Source: JANQRZ01 sp965214485
GTDB taxonomy: Bacteria; Bacteroidota; Rhodothermia; Rhodothermales; JANQRZ01
Reading direction: 5' to 3'
Length of the DNA stretch: 64,000 bases
Assembly: GCA_965214485.1 (NCBI GenBank)
Contig: CBDCBW010000009.1
Coordinates: 124,001 to 188,000 of the forward strand
Translations under genes and position numbers: made by a program
Part shown: one piece after another, positions 1-9,880 of the stretch
Layout: every line of letters starts with the position of its first letter
How positions within the stretch are numbered: position 1 is the first letter of the stretch
The notes under the pieces: generated by a model
The model's input: only the letters and a program-made list of their open reading frames with translations
Database searches by the model: none
What the model was told of the DNA's origin: nothing

Positions 1-1081
1 CCTGGCGCGCCTGCTCGCGCGCGCCGTACTGGCTCATCCCGACGCCGTGCCCGAAGCCGCGCCCCTCGAACACGTAGCGGTCCCCCTCGCGCCGCGCCGA
101 GAAGAAGGCGCTCCGCAGCAGCCGCGCCCCGAACGCGCCGTTGATCGCGAGGCGGAAGTCGTTGGCCGGGACGACGCGCGGGCGCGGCCCGAGGAGGCGC
201 ACCGAGCGGGCCCGCCCCTCGCGGCTGCGCTCGGCGATCTCGATGCCGGTGACGGCCATCCCGTAGCGCTCCGCGAGGGCGCGGAGCAGGCGGCTCCGGC
301 CCACGCCCGTCGTCCACTCGTGGTCGGGCGAGGCGTGGTCGAAGGGGTCCTCCCGGCCCCGGAGGTAGGGCAGCGGGCTCCCGCTCCAGACGGCGTCGTT
401 GTCGGCGGTGTGGCCGCCGGAGGAGGACGAGTAGACGGCCTCGACGAGACTGCCGCGCCACGTCAGCACCTCGCCGCGCGTGGCCTCGGCGGCGCGGCGC
501 GCGGTCGGGGTCTCCGTCCCGATCCCCCGGTAGACCTGCGAGCCCACGTGGTCCACCACGTCGTAGCTCCCGTGCCTCCCCTTCGCCTTGAGCGCGTAGG
601 TCCGGGCGAGGACGGCCTGCGCCTTGACGCCCTCGATCTCGCCGAACGGGTACTCCGACGCGACGACGCTCGCCACGTAGTCTTCGAGCCGCACCGCGTT
701 GACGAGCCGGAGGGCCCCCGCGTCGGCGGTGAGCGTGAGGGCCCCGTGGTAGGCGCGGTCCACGGAGGCGGCGCGGAGGCGGAGATGCGCGCCCCGGTGC
801 GGCACGAACCGGACCCTCGCGGCGGCTTCCACCGCGCCGGGGAAGCGGACGGCGACGCGGCCTCGGTCGGGCTCCACCGCGGCCGCGTCGCCGGGCCGAA
901 GCGTGCCGAGGAGGGCCTCGCCGACCCGGACCTGCACCGGCCCGCCGGCAGCCTCGACGGTCGCCGAGCGCGGAGCCTTGCCTTCGAGCAGGCGCACGCG
1001 CACGACCTCGTCCATCGGCTGGGCTGGGGCGGCCCCGGCGAGCGCGAGGCCGAGCAGCAGGAGGGCGAGGGGACGAGGCAT
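1..1081 (-). CDS. SpoIID/LytB-family secreted protein, 3' end cut by window edge
   Basis: Read on the minus strand from an ATG at 1081, the frame stays open for 360 codons and runs off the left edge, so the C-terminus is missing. Residues 1-21 form a clean signal peptide ending in PAQ. The centre carries the SpoIID core LEDYVASVVASEYPF followed by KAQAVLARTYAL. The last visible residues carry the second hallmark block, GFGHGVGMSQYGA. Family knowledge: SpoIID is a peptidoglycan lytic enzyme of sporulation, and homologues in non-sporulating Gram-negatives are LytB-like or uncharacterised periplasmic wall proteins. A wall-related role is inferred; the substrate is not shown. It is transcribed divergently from the BatA-like gene at 1438. 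Confidence 0.85.
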   Translation of the reverse strand, partial: MPRPLALLLLGLALAGAAPAQPMDEVVRVRLLEGKAPRSATVEAAGGPVQVRVGEALLGTLRPGDAAAVEPDRGRVAVRFPGAVEAAARVRFVPHRGAHLRLRAASVDRAYHGALTLTADAGALRLVNAVRLEDYVASVVASEYPFGEIEGVKAQAVLARTYALKAKGRHGSYDVVDHVGSQVYRGIGTETPTARRAAEATRGEVLTWRGSLVEAVYSSSSGGHTADNDAVWSGSPLPYLRGREDPFDHASPDHEWTTGVGRSRLLRALAERYGMAVTGIEIAERSREGRARSVRLLGPRPRVVPANDFRLAINGAFGARLLRSAFFSARREGDRYVFEGRGFGHGVGMSQYGAREQARQ

Positions 1082-1437
1082 GGGCGCGGGGTGAAAGCCG
1101 AAAGCTACGGCGCAAGCAGACCGGGAGTGCAGGCACCCGAGTCCCCTCGCACCTAGTGCGTTGACAGGTTGCCCGTGCGCGGACCCCCTGTCCGTCGGCT
1201 GCTCGGAGCGCAGCGAGGGCAGCGGAAGCGGGGGGTCGCCTGCGAGCAAGCCGTCATGACGGTAAACCCAAGACGCTCGCGCGGTGCCCGTTCGCGCGGT
1301 GGCCGTTCGCGCGGTGGCCGTTCGCGCGGTGGCCGTTCGCGCGGGAATCGCCACCGAGGGAAAACGAAGCGGGCGGGCTGAACCGTTGCCCCGGTGAGCC
1401 GTTCGGTCTCCTCTTCCAGCCTCGCCCGCTCTCCTGC
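1082..1437. other. Intergenic gap between divergent genes
   Basis: This 356-base gap separates the divergent SpoIID-like and BatA-like genes and must hold both promoters. No convincing gene was seen in it. It contains a 15-bp tandem repeat (1281-1340). The stretch just before the BatA start (about 1408-1437) is pyrimidine-rich, as is common before genes in this window. No confident -7/-33 pair was found. Confidence 0.5.
1281..1340. repeat. 15-bp tandem repeat, 4 copies
   Basis: Four head-to-tail copies of GCGGTGGCCGTTCGC; the first copy has one mismatch. They lie between divergent genes. The 15-bp period (five codons) recurs in other tandem repeats in this window. Confidence 0.9.
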
Positions 1438-3552
1438 ATGGCCTTTCTCAACCCGCTCGTCCTGCTCGGCCTCGCGGCGGCGGCGATCCCGATCCTGATC
1501 CACCTCTTCAACTTCCGCAAGCCGAAGCGGGTGGACTTCTCGTCGCTGGCGTTCCTGCACGAGCTGCAGAAGAGCACGATGCGGCGCGTCCGCATCCAGC
1601 AGTGGCTCCTGCTCGCGCTGCGCACGCTGGCGCTCGCCTGCCTCGTCCTGGCCTTCGCCCGGCCCACGGTGCAGAGCGGCTGGGCGACGGTCTTCGGCGG
1701 GCAGCCCACCTCCACGGCGCTGGTCGTGGACCATTCGCTCTCGATGACGGTCCGCGACGCGCAGGGCGACCTGATGATGCAGGCGCAGGAGCTGGCCTCG
1801 GCGGTCGTCGAGGCGAGCAAGGCGGGGGACGAGGTGTTCGTCGTCGGGACGGCCGCGGGGCGGGCCGAGGCGTTCCGCAACCCCGGCCCCGCGCTCGACG
1901 CGGTGGCGGAGCTGGAGCCGGAGGCCGGGGCGAGCACCACCGGCAGCGCGGTCGGGCGGGCGTTCGCCCTGCTCGACGGGGCGGACAACCTGAACCGCGA
2001 GGTCCTCGTCCTCTCCGACCTCCAGGCCTCGACGTTCCTCGACTCGGCGCGCGTGCCCGCGCCGCCCGGGGTCCGGGTCACGCTGCTCCCCGTCGGCGAG
2101 CGGCGGCACTCGAACGTGGCGGTGACCGACGCCCGCGTCGTCAGCCGGATCGTCGAGGCCGGGCAGCCGGCGCAGATCGAGGCCACGCTCGTCGCCTACG
2201 GGGAGGAGCCGCTCGACGGCTACACGGCGAGCCTCTACCTCGGCGGCGAGCGCGTCGCGCAGGCCACGGCCGACCTCGCCCCACGCGTCCCGGCGACGGT
2301 CACGTTCACCGCCACGCCGCAGGCCCGCGGCTGGCTCCCCGGCGAGGTCCGCACCGAGGCCGACGCCTTCGAGTGGGACAACACGCGCCACCTTGTCCTC
2401 CACGTCCCCGAGACGCGGCGCGTGCTCGTCGTCCGCGGCGAGGGGCAGCGGGCCGACCTCGTGGACCTCGCCCTGGGCCTGGGCGGCTCGTCCCGCTTCG
2501 CCGTGACGACGGTGCCCGAGACGGCGCTCGCCGCGCAGGCGCTCGGCGGCTTCGACGTGGTCGTGCTCGTCGGGCCGGAGAGCCTCGCGAGCGGCGAGCG
2601 GGCGGCGCTCGCGCGGTTCGTGCAGGCCGGCGGCGGCCTGGTGGTCTTCCCGAGCGAGCGGGCGGGCGCGCCGGACTATGACGCCCTCTTCGCCGCGCTC
2701 GGCGGCGGGCGGCTCGGCGAGGCGGTGGGGCGGCTCGGCGGGGCGCAGCCGGTCGCGCAGTTCGGGCGGGTTGATCTGGAGCACCCGCTCTTCGAAGGGG
2801 TCTTCGCCTCCGGATCGGCGTCCGGCGCGGGCTCCTCCGGCCCGGCGCAGCTCGAAAGCCCCGCCATCGCCTTCGCCCGCCCGTACCGGCCCGGCGTGGG
2901 GGACGAGAACACGCTGATCGCCCTGTCGAGCGGCGGGCCGTTCCTGCAGGAGGTGCGGAGCGGGCAGGGCACGGCGTTCGTCTTCGCCGTCGCGCCGGAC
3001 CCGCGCTGGAGCGATTTCCCCGTGCGCGGCCTGTTCGTCCCGCTCCTCTACCGCGCCGTGTACTACCTCGCCGCCGACGCGGACACGGGCGAGGCCCTGA
3101 CGGTCCGGCAGCCCGCGCCGCTGCGGGTCTCGGGCGGCACCGAAGGGCTGCGCCTCGAAGGGCCGGACGGGACCGAGCTCGTGCCCGAGCAGCGGAGCGT
3201 CCCCGGCGGCGTCCTCCTCGAGATCGACGACACGGTGCGCGAGCCCGGGGTCTACGACGTGATGCAAGGCGAGCGGCTCGTCCGCCGCGTGGCCTTCAAC
3301 CCCGACGCGCGCGAGTCCGACCTCGCCACGCTCGCCCCCGAGGAGGCGCGCCGCCGCCTCGCCGCGGCGACGGGGGCCGAGGTCCGGCTCCTCGACGCCA
3401 CCGCCGGGCAGGGCCTCGCCGCTGCCGAGCGGATCGCCGAGGGGCGGACGGGGGTCGAGCTCTGGAACGTGTTCCTGTTTCTGGCGCTGCTGTTCCTCCT
3501 GGCCGAGATGCTCGTCGCGATGCAGTGGAAGCCCGAGCCGGTGGCGGCGTAG
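1438..3552 (+). CDS. BatA-like membrane protein with VWA domain
   Basis: This 704-residue protein starts with the BatA/aerotolerance N-terminal domain: a membrane helix at about residues 5-22, then LIHLFNFRKPKRVDFSSLAF, then a second helix at about 58-76. A von Willebrand A-type region follows, with a MIDAS-like DHSLS (about residue 99). A long domain resembling class-I glutamine-amidotransferase folds (VLVVRGEGQ onward, about 325) comes next. A final membrane helix lies near 675-695. Family knowledge: Bat-type proteins sit in the inner membrane and are linked to stress tolerance or envelope assembly, often near MoxR ATPases; no MoxR gene is adjacent here. The TAG stop is embedded in the palindromic repeat that follows. 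The molecular role is not established. Confidence 0.8.
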   Translation: MAFLNPLVLLGLAAAAIPILIHLFNFRKPKRVDFSSLAFLHELQKSTMRRVRIQQWLLLALRTLALACLVLAFARPTVQSGWATVFGGQPTSTALVVDHSLSMTVRDAQGDLMMQAQELASAVVEASKAGDEVFVVGTAAGRAEAFRNPGPALDAVAELEPEAGASTTGSAVGRAFALLDGADNLNREVLVLSDLQASTFLDSARVPAPPGVRVTLLPVGERRHSNVAVTDARVVSRIVEAGQPAQIEATLVAYGEEPLDGYTASLYLGGERVAQATADLAPRVPATVTFTATPQARGWLPGEVRTEADAFEWDNTRHLVLHVPETRRVLVVRGEGQRADLVDLALGLGGSSRFAVTTVPETALAAQALGGFDVVVLVGPESLASGERAALARFVQAGGGLVVFPSERAGAPDYDALFAALGGGRLGEAVGRLGGAQPVAQFGRVDLEHPLFEGVFASGSASGAGSSGPAQLESPAIAFARPYRPGVGDENTLIALSSGGPFLQEVRSGQGTAFVFAVAPDPRWSDFPVRGLFVPLLYRAVYYLAADADTGEALTVRQPAPLRVSGGTEGLRLEGPDGTELVPEQRSVPGGVLLEIDDTVREPGVYDVMQGERLVRRVAFNPDARESDLATLAPEEARRRLAAATGAEVRLLDATAGQGLAAAERIAEGRTGVELWNVFLFLALLFLLAEMLVAMQWKPEPVAA

Positions 3553-3629
3553 GGGCCGACCCGCGTGGCCGCCCTCCCGAGGTGCAGCACCATTCTGAAA
3601 CCGGGCGAACACGCGGGTGCGCCCCTACG
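3549..3629. repeat. GTAGGGGC palindromic repeat at gene end
   Basis: The left arm begins GTAGGGGCCGACCCGCGTGG and the right arm ends CACGCGGGTGCGCCCCTAC, forming a long imperfect hairpin. The TAG of the left arm is the stop codon of the upstream BatA-like gene. Related copies lie at 29224, 33060 and 38781. Confidence 0.8.
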
Positions 3630-3761
3630 TCCGTTTTGCAGGCCCCGGCACGGTTCTGGAAGCGGTGCCTGTAAAGAAACCGCCACGCCTGCAACCGGCA
3701 TACGCGCCGCACATACAACCTCCGCCGCTGCCCGGCGTATCCTGTCCCCGAACCCAGCCCC

Positions 3762-5138
3762 TTGCCTTTGTCTCTCACTACGCCCCCTCGGAACCCCCGC
3801 ACCCGCGAGCGCGCCCTTCTCGTCGGCGTCCTCACGCCCGACACCACGCAGGCCGAGCTCGACGACGCGCTCGACGAGCTCGAGCAGCTCGCCGACACCG
3901 CCGGGGCGACCGTCACCGACCGCGTGACGCAGGCGCTCCCGCAGATCCACGGGGCCACGTTCATCGGCAAGGGCAAGGTCGAGGAGGTCAAGCGGCTCGT
4001 CGAGAAGCGCAAGGCCGACGTGGTCATCTTCGACGACGACCTCTCGCCGATCCAGCTTCGCAACCTCGAAAAGGCCCTCGGCTGCAAGCTCGTGGACCGC
4101 TCCGGGCTGATCCTCGACATCTTCGCCCGCCGCGCCAAGACCGCCACCGCGAAGACCCAGGTCGAGCTCGCCCAGCTCGACTACCTCAAGACCCGGCTGA
4201 CGCGGCAGTGGACCCACCTCTCGCGCCAGAAGGGCGGCATCGGGATGCGCGGGCCCGGCGAGACGCAGATCGAGACCGACCGCCGCCTCATCGGCCGCCG
4301 CATGGCGGTGCTCTCCGAGCAGCTCGACAAGATCGACCGGCAGCGGCAGACCCAGCGCAAGGGGCGCGGCGACCAGACGCGCGTCGCGCTCGTCGGCTAC
4401 ACGAACGCCGGCAAGAGCACGCTGATGAACGCGCTCTCCGACGCCGAGGTCTTCGCCGAGGACCGCCTCTTCGCCACGCTCGACGCGACGACCCGGCAGG
4501 TCTACCTCGACACCAACAAGCCCGTCCTCCTCTCCGACACCGTCGGGTTCATCCGCAAGCTCCCGCACAAGCTCATCGAGAGCTTCAAGAGCACCCTCGA
4601 CGAGACGCGCGAGTCCGACGTCCTCCTCCACGTCGTCGACGCGAGCCACCCGAACTTCGAGGAGCACATCCGCGTCGTCAACCACACCCTCAAGGAGCTC
4701 GGCGCGCGCGAGAAGCCGACGCTGATGGTCTTCAACAAGATGGACGTGCTCGAGGAGCGCGGCCTGATCCCCGCGCTGCGCGACGAGCACGAGCACGCGG
4801 TCTTCGTCTCGGCCCTGCGCGGAATCGGCCTCGACCGGCTCAAGGAAGCCCTGCTCGGCGTGATCGAGTCGGACTACGTCGAGCGGACGGCGCTCGTCCC
4901 GGTGACCGAGCCGAAGAGCCGGGCCTACGTCCACCGCGTCGCCGAGGTCCTCGAAGAGGAGACCGTGCTGGCGCAGGAGTACGGAGACGCGCCGCAGCCC
5001 GCGCTCCGCCTCCGCTTCCGCACCTCCAGGAAAAACGCCCCCGAGCTCGACCGGATGCTCGCCCGCTTCGAGCAGTTCACCCTCGCGCCGGGCGGCGACG
5101 GTGCCCTCGGCGGCAATGCCGGGATCCTCCCGGAATAG
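3762..5138 (+). CDS. hflX: GTPase HflX
   Basis: This 458-residue protein has the HflX layout. An N-terminal HflX domain contains ATFIGKGKVEEVK. A helical linker contains KGGIGMRGPGETQIETDRR. The GTPase domain has G1 GYTNAGKSTL (about residue 212), G3 DTVGF and G4 NKMD. Family knowledge: HflX is a ribosome-binding GTPase that splits stalled or heat-damaged 70S ribosomes in the cytoplasm. The chosen start is a TTG (TTG CCT TTG TCT); no in-frame ATG lies close upstream of the conserved RALLVGV strand. A TATCCTG box 18 bases before the start could be a promoter element. It is monocistronic between two gaps. Confidence 0.95.
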   Translation: MPLSLTTPPRNPRTRERALLVGVLTPDTTQAELDDALDELEQLADTAGATVTDRVTQALPQIHGATFIGKGKVEEVKRLVEKRKADVVIFDDDLSPIQLRNLEKALGCKLVDRSGLILDIFARRAKTATAKTQVELAQLDYLKTRLTRQWTHLSRQKGGIGMRGPGETQIETDRRLIGRRMAVLSEQLDKIDRQRQTQRKGRGDQTRVALVGYTNAGKSTLMNALSDAEVFAEDRLFATLDATTRQVYLDTNKPVLLSDTVGFIRKLPHKLIESFKSTLDETRESDVLLHVVDASHPNFEEHIRVVNHTLKELGAREKPTLMVFNKMDVLEERGLIPALRDEHEHAVFVSALRGIGLDRLKEALLGVIESDYVERTALVPVTEPKSRAYVHRVAEVLEEETVLAQEYGDAPQPALRLRFRTSRKNAPELDRMLARFEQFTLAPGGDGALGGNAGILPE

Positions 5139-5444
5139 CCGACGCCCGCTCCGGCGGCTTCGGCGGTCCGCCGGCCCCGCTGTTCTTGGTAGCGAGTCCT
5201 TGTAGAGAGAAGCCCGCGTAGGGAGAAGCCTACCGGCCTGTGACCTTTCGCCCGCAGCGGGTCACGTTTCGAGGCTGGATTCCGGCGGCTCGGCGGGAAG
5301 GCCCTCGTCACCCCAACCGGGGTCCCGTAATTTTCCGTAGGCCGTGCTCCACACGCTGCCCGACTCGCGCCCCGTGTGAAGGGAGGGTGGCACAGGGTTT
5401 GTGTTTCTTGGAAACGGTGCCCGGCACCGTTATCCTCTGCCGCT
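5139..5444. other. Intergenic gap downstream of hflX
   Basis: No gene was recognised in these 306 bases. Visible structure is limited to a small inverted repeat, GTGACC...GGTCAC (about 5238-5264), and a perfect palindrome just before the next start (5413-5431). Confidence 0.5.
5413..5431. promoter_or_regulatory. Perfect 19-bp palindrome upstream of CBS-ACT gene
   Basis: AACGGTGCC-C-GGCACCGTT is a perfect inverted repeat ending 14 bases before the ATG at 5445. It overlaps a TATCCTC box. Its position suggests an operator or a small 5' hairpin, but only the symmetry is visible. Confidence 0.35.
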
Positions 5445-6113
5445 ATGACTGTCCAACGCCTCCTCAGCCCCGACCTCGAACCGCTCGTGCCGACCGATAC
5501 CGTCGGCCACGCGATCTACCGGCTCGCGGAGCTCGACGTGGAGCACCTGCCCGTCGTGAGCGCGGAGGGAGAGCTCGTAGCGCTCGTAGCCGAGGACGAG
5601 CTGCTGAGGGTGAGCGACCTGGGCCTCCCGCTCGCGGCCCTCAGCGGCCTCGGCGTGCTGAGCGTGAGGCCGGAGGTTCACCTGTTCGAGGCTGCCAGCC
5701 TGCTCTCGGTACACCACCTCAGCGTGCTCCCCGTCGCGGAGGCCGACGGCGAGTACGTCGGGGCCGTGCGCCGCCGCGTGCTCTTCGAGGAGCTCGCGGG
5801 GATGCTTTCTACCGGCACGCCGGGCACGATCCTGATCCTCGAGGTGGCTCCTCGGGACTATTCGCTCGGCCAGCTCATCTACTTCATCGAGCAGAGCAAC
5901 GCGAAGGTGCTCTCGCTTGCCACCCAGGGCGAAGGCGCACGCGACGGGGGCCTCGTCCGGGTCACGATCAAGCTGAACGTGACCGACACGTCGCGCGTCC
6001 GGCACGTCCTCGAACACCACGGCTACCGCGTCACCGCCGTCTTCAACGAGCAGGACGGCGACGACGAGCTCTCGCTCCGCGTCCAGGAGTTCATGCGGTA
6101 TCTGGAGGTGTAG
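5445..6113 (+). CDS. CBS-pair plus ACT-like domain protein
   Basis: This protein has 222 residues. Two CBS motifs fill about residues 1-125 (PTDTVGHAIYRLAELDVEHLPVV, split across the first motif, and EAASLLSVHHLSVLPVAEADG in the second). They are followed by an ACT-like regulatory domain (LILEVAPRDYSLGQLIYFIE, VRVTIKLNVTD, HHGYRV). CBS pairs bind adenine nucleotides and ACT domains usually bind amino acids, so this is probably a cytoplasmic ligand sensor; the regulated target is unknown. The ATG at 5445 is preferred because the residues encoded upstream look like non-coding sequence. It is followed by a hairpin terminator. Confidence 0.8.
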   Translation: MTVQRLLSPDLEPLVPTDTVGHAIYRLAELDVEHLPVVSAEGELVALVAEDELLRVSDLGLPLAALSGLGVLSVRPEVHLFEAASLLSVHHLSVLPVAEADGEYVGAVRRRVLFEELAGMLSTGTPGTILILEVAPRDYSLGQLIYFIEQSNAKVLSLATQGEGARDGGLVRVTIKLNVTDTSRVRHVLEHHGYRVTAVFNEQDGDDELSLRVQEFMRYLEV

Positions 6114-6135
6114 TCACCGGCCATAGGCTTCGTAG

Positions 6136-6170
6136 CGTAGGGGCTTGACTGGTCAAGCCCCTACGTTTTT
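6136..6170 (+). terminator. Perfect palindrome with T-run after CBS-ACT gene
   Basis: CGTAGGGGCTTGAC-TG-GTCAAGCCCCTACG is a 14-bp perfect stem followed directly by TTTTT, as in a factor-independent terminator. It also belongs to the GTAGGGGC repeat family. It lies 22 bases after the CBS-ACT stop and 4 bases before the next start codon. Confidence 0.75.
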
Positions 6171-6174
6171 CACC

Positions 6175-6663
6175 ATGCCTCACGACTCTGACGCCCGCCA
6201 GCTTCACGCGCTCGTGCTACTCTCGACGCTGCGCACGGCAGCCGAAGTGCGCCAGGCCCTCACCGAGCGCCGGGCAGGCCGCGACCCGTCGGAGCAGGAG
6301 GAGGCACCCCCCGTTCTGGCTTACTTGCGTGGGGCCATGCCCGAGCTCCGGGGGCTCGTGGCGCGCCTCCGCGTCAGCCTCGCCGTCGGGCAGCAGGAGC
6401 AGGCAGCCATCGTGCAGGTGTTCGAGGACCGGCTGGTGCTGAGCCGGCTCGCGCGCGAGCTGCACGTCGTCCACCAGCGCTTGCTGAGCCTCTACCCCGC
6501 CGTCGCCGAATCGCTCGTCGAAGAGGCGCGGCTCCGTCAGCGAGAGGCCGAGCGCCTCGCCGTCGCGCCGGGCGATGGATTTGAGCCGCTGCTGACCTCG
6601 TGGCTCGACCGCGCGACGGGCTTCCTCGAAGGGCTCGCGAAGGCGCTCGGCGAGGTGAACTAA
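6175..6663 (+). CDS. Hypothetical helical protein
   Basis: I do not recognise this 162-residue protein. It begins MPHDSDARQLHALVLLS, has no signal peptide or membrane helix, and is rich in Leu, Arg, Glu and Ala with heptad-like stretches (RLARELHVVHQRLLSLYP; RLRQREAERLAV), suggesting a helical bundle. The ATG at 6175 is used because an upstream alternative would lie inside the terminator hairpin. It sits between the CBS-ACT gene and gyrB on the same strand, but hairpin and promoter-like sequences separate it from both. Confidence 0.6.
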   Translation: MPHDSDARQLHALVLLSTLRTAAEVRQALTERRAGRDPSEQEEAPPVLAYLRGAMPELRGLVARLRVSLAVGQQEQAAIVQVFEDRLVLSRLARELHVVHQRLLSLYPAVAESLVEEARLRQREAERLAVAPGDGFEPLLTSWLDRATGFLEGLAKALGEVN

Positions 6664-6703
6664 TCCCTCCGAGTGGCGTGGCATAGGGCACCGCGGAAAC
6701 CGC

Positions 6704-6711
6704 TATATTTC
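6704..6711 (+). promoter_or_regulatory. Candidate -7 box of gyrB
   Basis: TATATTTC lies 44 bases upstream of the gyrB ATG and resembles the Bacteroidota -7 element TAnnTTTG. No clear -33 TTTG is visible at the expected distance. Confidence 0.3.
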
Positions 6712-6755
6712 GGCACCGCGCGCGATTTTCCCGCCTCCCCACCCCCACTCCGAGC

Positions 6756-8759
<2,004 letters not shown>

Positions 8760-8770
8760 TCCCTACTGTC

Positions 8771-9307
8771 ATGGCTACGAAATCTGCTGCTCGACCTCGC
8801 CGAAAGCGTGAGACGTCATCTCAAGCCGACAGCGGCCCGATGACGTGGCAGGACGTGACTGAGCACCCGGCGCTTCAGGACCTCCCGTTTAAGATCGAGC
8901 AAGATGCTTGGGGGCGTCTCATCATGAGTCCAGCTTCCTACCAACATGCCCGGCGGCAGGGTCACCTCATCCGTCTGCTCATCGAACACCTCGAAGGCGA
9001 GGTTTCTCCCGAGGTCCCCATCGATACACCGGAAGGGACAAAGGTGCCGGACGTCGCGTGGATGCCAGACGACTTTGCGGCTCAGTACAGTGAGGAGCGT
9101 GTGCTGCCGGTTGCGCCGCCGATCTGCGTTGAGGTCCGGTCGCCGTCAAACACGGACGCGGAGATGGAGGAGAAGGTGATGCTCTACCTCGCCAAAGGCG
9201 CGCAGGAGGTGTGGCTGTGCGACCTCGAAGGGCACGTCACGTTCTTCGGGCACGCGGGTGAGCTGGAGCGCTCGGCGCTCGCCCCGGACTTCCCGAACCA
9301 GATTTAG
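8771..9307 (+). CDS. Uma2-family (DUF820) putative nuclease
   Basis: This protein has 178 residues, starting 11 bases after the gyrB stop. The body has the Uma2/DUF820 pattern of the PD-(D/E)xK superfamily: VPIDTPEGTKVPDVAWMPDD, then PPICVEVRSPSNTDAEMEEK and YLAKGAQEVWLCD. The first 23 residues are basic and low in complexity (KSAARPRRKRE), which is unlike the family core. Uma2 proteins are abundant in cyanobacteria and Bacteroidota; their biological role is poorly known and nuclease activity is inferred from fold. Base composition looks slightly less G+C-rich than gyrB, which could mean later acquisition. Confidence 0.8.
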   Translation: MATKSAARPRRKRETSSQADSGPMTWQDVTEHPALQDLPFKIEQDAWGRLIMSPASYQHARRQGHLIRLLIEHLEGEVSPEVPIDTPEGTKVPDVAWMPDDFAAQYSEERVLPVAPPICVEVRSPSNTDAEMEEKVMLYLAKGAQEVWLCDLEGHVTFFGHAGELERSALAPDFPNQI

Positions 9308-9316
9308 GCACTGCCT

Positions 9317-9880
9317 GTGCCGAAGCTGATTCCTCTCTCGCTTCTGCTGCTGTGTGCCCCGGTGGCGGCGCAGCCGTTCGAGACGGTGGAGGTCGGGCTC
9401 GGCGGTGTGGGGACGTTTGCGGGCGCGCCGTTCGCGGACTTCTGGGAGCCGGGCCCCGGTGCCGAGGTGTGGGCCGAGACGCCGTTCTACCTCGGGCAGG
9501 TTCGGCTCGGCGGCTCGGTGACGGGGTACGGGGCCGTGGGCGATGAGACGGTGCCGGAGTTCGTCGCCTTCTACACCTTCGCCGAGTGGGGCGTCGGCAC
9601 GGCGCTGCCGGGCGGCGTTCGGGTCGCGCCGGGCGTGCGCGTCGGGCTGCTCAACATGCGCTTCGACACGGACGACCCGGCGGCGGTCCGCAGCGAGGCG
9701 GAGCTGACGGCGGGCTTCGACCTGCGGGCGAGCGTCGCGGTGGCGGCGGGCTGGCGGCTGACGGCGAGCGGCTCCGCCGTGCGCGTGTTCACCGCCGAGC
9801 GGATCGACCTCCGGCTCGTGCAGGTCGGCGTCAGCCGGACGTTCCGCACGCCGGGGTGGCTGCGGGAGTTCTTGCGATGA
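9317..9880 (+). CDS. Small secreted protein, probable outer-membrane barrel
   Basis: This 187-residue protein starts at GTG with a signal peptide (MPKLIPLSLLLLCAPVAAQ). The mature part alternates hydrophobic and polar residues (AEVWAETPFYLGQVRLGGSV; LVQVGVSRTFR), typical of an 8-strand-sized outer-membrane barrel, although it does not end in the usual terminal Phe. Its stop overlaps the start of the next gene by four bases (ATGA), so the two are probably co-translated. The family was not recognised; a partner role with the TonB-receptor-like neighbour is an inference from the overlap. Confidence 0.65.
   Translation: MPKLIPLSLLLLCAPVAAQPFETVEVGLGGVGTFAGAPFADFWEPGPGAEVWAETPFYLGQVRLGGSVTGYGAVGDETVPEFVAFYTFAEWGVGTALPGGVRVAPGVRVGLLNMRFDTDDPAAVRSEAELTAGFDLRASVAVAAGWRLTASGSAVRVFTAERIDLRLVQVGVSRTFRTPGWLREFLR

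Noticed and set aside
3252..4934. Long minus-strand open frame antisense to the BatA-like gene and hflX
   Set aside because: It is rich in Arg, Gly, Ala, Val and Leu-Glu-Asp strings with no domain, and lies opposite two well-supported genes. High G+C creates long antisense frames.
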